Shown piece after piece: positions 12,039-13,868 of a DNA stretch of 13,868 nt (position 1 is the stretch's first letter; each line of letters opens with the position of its first letter). The position numbers were made by a program, and so were the translations under genes. The stretch is from Candidatus Saccharimonadota bacterium (lineage in GTDB: Bacteria; Patescibacteriota; Saccharimonadia; Saccharimonadales; JAGQNJ01), in contig JAGQNJ010000019.1 of assembly GCA_020428115.1 (NCBI GenBank), positions 1-13,868 on the forward strand, read 5' to 3'. Under the pieces are notes generated by a model. The model was given only the letters and a program-made list of their open reading frames with translations, searched no databases and had not been told where the DNA came from.

Positions 12039-13416
12039 GCTCTATAGTATAGCGCTTTTGTTTACTCATTTCTTGGTAGGCAAAAATAATGTCTTGTCCG
12101 GCAGTTGGTCCAAAATGGTGTATACCGAGTGGTATGCCAGTCCTTGGGTGATCGTATTCTGTCTTGAGCTCTTCCCCAGGACGAGCAAGTACTTTGTGCC
12201 TGAGCTCGTGAGCTTCATCATAGTTTCCTCTGCGCCGCAGCGCGCGTTCGATTGCTACTCTCGGAAATGGCCACGAAACACCTCGCCAGTATGCGACTTC
12301 ACTAAAGTGTGGGTCCTCCATAGATACGCTAGGTATAGGGCACTTACTCCAAAAGGTTGATGGGTTTGTCAGATGTTTGGTCAGGGCGTCGGCCTGCTCT
12401 TTGGGTATATCAGCAACCAGTGGGAGTAAGCCGCCAACAGTATCAATCCGTATGAGTTTGCCAGTGCGCGCATCGCGATTGTAAAAACGAACATCTCCGC
12501 CTTTTGCTAGGTCAATCTCGGCTAAGAATTTTGATATTCCCTGAAGTTGCTTCTCGATTTTTGCAGACAATTCCGCATCTAGTACGTATTGATCGTCATC
12601 AATTGTGTCGGCAATGAAGATCAGAGCTTGATTTGCTTCTGCTAGAAGTGCGTTAAAACCAATATCCTGCTGCAGGGGAGCGTCAGTATGATCCCAAATT
12701 TCTCGAATATCATAGCCGTTTCTTGCCAGGGCACGAGTCTGCAAAAAACTAGAAAGCACATCGTGATTGTCGGCTCTCTGGGCTTTTGGTACGTGCTTAG
12801 TATCTGCAAACAATCGTCTGAACATGCCAAGGGCACTGGCGCCGAGTTCGGTCGCTATCTGTCTGCTCGAATAACGCGGGCCAAGCCAATAATCATTTAG
12901 AGCTTCTCGCCACGGCGGCAAGTTGTCCATGCCACTTTCGTACGGATGAATTAATGTCGCCAGCCCTGTTTCATCGATAACCCTCTCGTTAAGAAGCCAG
13001 GAATGGTAGCGCGTCAAAGGCGTAAACACAGCCCTAAAAAACTTATCACGTTCTTCTGTATCCATGTGTTTACCGATTTCCACGACGGCAGTAGCGATAG
13101 TCGGTGGCTGAGTGATGCCACTAACCGTAACGCCGTCAATTTCCTCGGTACCGAAAACGGCCTTTTGCCGCCAGTTATTACCTGCAAGCGTCTCGTTCGA
13201 TATTCGTCCACACTCTGCTTGGCCACGAAACAGGCTCATGATCTCTTGCTGGGCACGGTCAGTATTTGTGTGTGCAATTGCTTGGGCGGTTATACAAGAG
13301 TCCCATAGAAACTGAGAATCTTTAAAAATCAGGTAGCTAGGCACGGTATAATCGCCTCGATCGTTTAGGGCGATAACTTCATGACTGCGGTCAATAATTG
13401 CTTCGTGTGAACGCAT
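12016..13416 (-). CDS. (alpha/alpha)6-barrel glycoside hydrolase, GH63/trehalase-like (paralogue 1)
   Basis: This 466-residue paralogue of the following gene shares the segments FLWDSCITAQAIAHTNTDRA (37-56), DRAQQEIMSLFRGQ, SGITQPPTIATAVVEIGK, IHPYESGMDNLPPW (156-169, likely acid D164), YDIREI and YWRGVSWP (376-383). The C-terminal acid is kept (TEYDHPRTG, E420). The closing aromatic motif FSWTA of paralogue 2 is FGPTA here (435-439), so the active-site wall differs and the substrate may too. I chose ATG 13416: TATAAT ends six bases before it, while an in-frame ATG 41 codons upstream lies beyond the promoter and inside pheS. There is no secretion signal. The C-terminus carries a charged extension (SKQKRYTIEHGESEPR). 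Confidence 0.85.
   Translation of the reverse strand: MRSHEAIIDRSHEVIALNDRGDYTVPSYLIFKDSQFLWDSCITAQAIAHTNTDRAQQEIMSLFRGQAECGRISNETLAGNNWRQKAVFGTEEIDGVTVSGITQPPTIATAVVEIGKHMDTEERDKFFRAVFTPLTRYHSWLLNERVIDETGLATLIHPYESGMDNLPPWREALNDYWLGPRYSSRQIATELGASALGMFRRLFADTKHVPKAQRADNHDVLSSFLQTRALARNGYDIREIWDHTDAPLQQDIGFNALLAEANQALIFIADTIDDDQYVLDAELSAKIEKQLQGISKFLAEIDLAKGGDVRFYNRDARTGKLIRIDTVGGLLPLVADIPKEQADALTKHLTNPSTFWSKCPIPSVSMEDPHFSEVAYWRGVSWPFPRVAIERALRRRGNYDEAHELRHKVLARPGEELKTEYDHPRTGIPLGIHHFGPTAGQDIIFAYQEMSKQKRYTIEHGESEPR
12046..12051 (-). promoter_or_regulatory. -10 box (TATACT) of glycosidase paralogue 2
   Basis: TATACT on the minus strand ends seven bases before ATG 12038. It lies within the coding sequence of paralogue 1. 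No Shine-Dalgarno precedes the start, so internal leaderless transcription is the likely mode. Confidence 0.45.
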
Positions 13417-13422
13417 GCCATA

Positions 13423-13428
13423 ATTATA
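13423..13428 (-). promoter_or_regulatory. -10 box (TATAAT) of glycosidase paralogue 1
   Basis: A consensus TATAAT on the minus strand ends six bases before ATG 13416. It fixes the start codon and rules out the longer reading frame that begins at 13539. It shares an 80-base divergent region with the pheS promoter. Confidence 0.65.
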
Positions 13429-13476
13429 ACCCCATAAAATGTTTGTGTTTACAGTTTTAGTACCAGGGTGGTCATC

Positions 13477-13485
13477 TGATATAAT
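13477..13485 (+). promoter_or_regulatory. Extended -10 promoter of pheS
   Basis: TGATATAAT: an extended TG at 13477-13478 and a consensus TATAAT at 13480-13485, eleven bases before ATG 13497. No -35 at standard spacing and no Shine-Dalgarno. No tRNA-like, T-box-like or attenuator structure fits in the very short leader. Confidence 0.6.
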
Positions 13486-13496
13486 TAACACTAAGT

Positions 13497-13868
13497 ATGA
13501 GCTACAAGCACAAGAAGATTGGTGACGTTGCTGCCACATTGACCAAGCAGCTTGAGAAAACGGCTAACAAAGCTGGTATTTTGCGTGCACCAGAACTCAA
13601 GGCACTTGCGGCCGAGATACCGCTGTTGCCAGAGGCTGAACGGGCTAGCTTTGGCAAGGAACTCAATCAGCTTAAGGCTCAGCTGGCAAAGCTTGTAGAA
13701 GAAGCAGGCGAGAAAGAGGCGAGCCTCGCACCGATCGATGTAACGGCGCCATTTGATACCAATGTTGGCGAGCATAAGCCACAACTACTAACCAGCAACA
13801 ACGGGAGTAAACATCCCTTGATGACAGAGTTACAGAAAGTTCTAGATATCTTTTACCGCATGGGCTTT
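13497..13868 (+). CDS. pheS: Phenylalanyl-tRNA synthetase alpha subunit, N-terminal part (runs off the right edge)
   Basis: The frame from ATG 13497 stays open for 124 codons to the window end. Residues ~1-90 form the N-terminal helical coiled-coil arm (ELKALAAEIPLLPEAERASF, then LNQLKAQLAKLVEEAGEKEA). That is followed by APIDVTAPFD, matching the beta-strand linker IDVSLP of bacterial PheS, and by KHPLMTELQKVLDIFYRMGF, matching the conserved HPxxxxxxxxxxxFxxxGF entry to the catalytic domain. PheS pairs with PheT and charges tRNA-Phe in the cytosol; the catalytic motifs lie beyond the window. The first ~35 residues (MSYKHKKIGDVAATL...) are family-typical helix but low in identity. The gene is divergent from the glycosidase pair and probably read from a near-leaderless mRNA. 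Confidence 0.88.
   Translation, partial: MSYKHKKIGDVAATLTKQLEKTANKAGILRAPELKALAAEIPLLPEAERASFGKELNQLKAQLAKLVEEAGEKEASLAPIDVTAPFDTNVGEHKPQLLTSNNGSKHPLMTELQKVLDIFYRMGF

Noticed and set aside
13417..13496. T-box, attenuator or tRNA gene before pheS
   Set aside because: The promoter lies only eleven bases before the ATG, leaving no leader for such a structure, and no tRNA-like fold is seen on either strand.
13417..13539. 41-codon N-terminal extension of glycosidase paralogue 1
   Set aside because: The extension reads through its own TATAAT box and into the start of pheS, and is Cys/Ser-rich without family similarity. ATG 13416 fits both promoter and homology.
1..13868. UGA recoding to glycine as in SR1/Gracilibacteria
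   Set aside because: Recognisable genes end at TGA exactly at the family's C-terminus (folC, AlkD, GIY-YIG), and no gene needs TGA read-through.

Overview
This is a compact, almost fully coding bacterial window with 20 protein genes (two of them cut by the window ends). It contains no RNA gene, insertion sequence, CRISPR array or prophage that I can see. TGA works as a normal stop (for example at 4325-4327, 8180-8182 and 12016-12018), so the code is standard. Most transcription units start with a -10 box lying only 6 to 12 bases before the start codon, often in the extended form TGnTAnAAT. This means leaderless or nearly leaderless mRNAs. Shine-Dalgarno motifs and ATGA/GTGA overlaps are found mainly at genes inside operons. 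Together with the small gene set, the lineage-orphan short proteins and the tandem trehalase/GH63-like enzymes next to pheS, this suggests a Patescibacteria/CPR genome, most likely Saccharibacteria (TM7). The lineage call is an inference from recall, not a search result.

Left part (1-4042): a truncated Nudix hydrolase gene points left. Divergent from it runs a cluster of four genes: a methyltransferase-like protein, an aminoglycoside-phosphotransferase-fold kinase, a RimK-like ATP-grasp ligase and a FolC-type Mur ligase. The first three each follow a near-identical CTGCTACAATT promoter element squeezed into a short gap. FolC follows the ATP-grasp gene by 12 bases. This looks like a coordinated small-molecule conjugation pathway, perhaps glutamylation of a folate-like cofactor, but the substrate is unknown.

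Middle (4067-6234): an RHH antitoxin and Doc-type toxin pair sits behind a strong promoter. A perfect inverted repeat covers its -10 box and start codon. Next come two small membrane proteins and a NYN-domain (LabA-like) putative RNase, each with its own promoter.

Right-middle (6274-10086): an orphan protein converges on a PIG-L/LmbE-type deacetylase. A rightward run follows with AlkD-type DNA glycosylase, an orphan protein, a single-domain GIY-YIG nuclease and RmuC, and it has a DNA-repair flavour.

Right (10098-13868): on the minus strand two tandem, overlapping paralogous (alpha/alpha)6-barrel glycosidases are followed by an ECF-like sigma factor. Divergent from them is the start of pheS (phenylalanyl-tRNA synthetase alpha), which runs off the window. 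No gene-free stretch exceeds about 80 bases.
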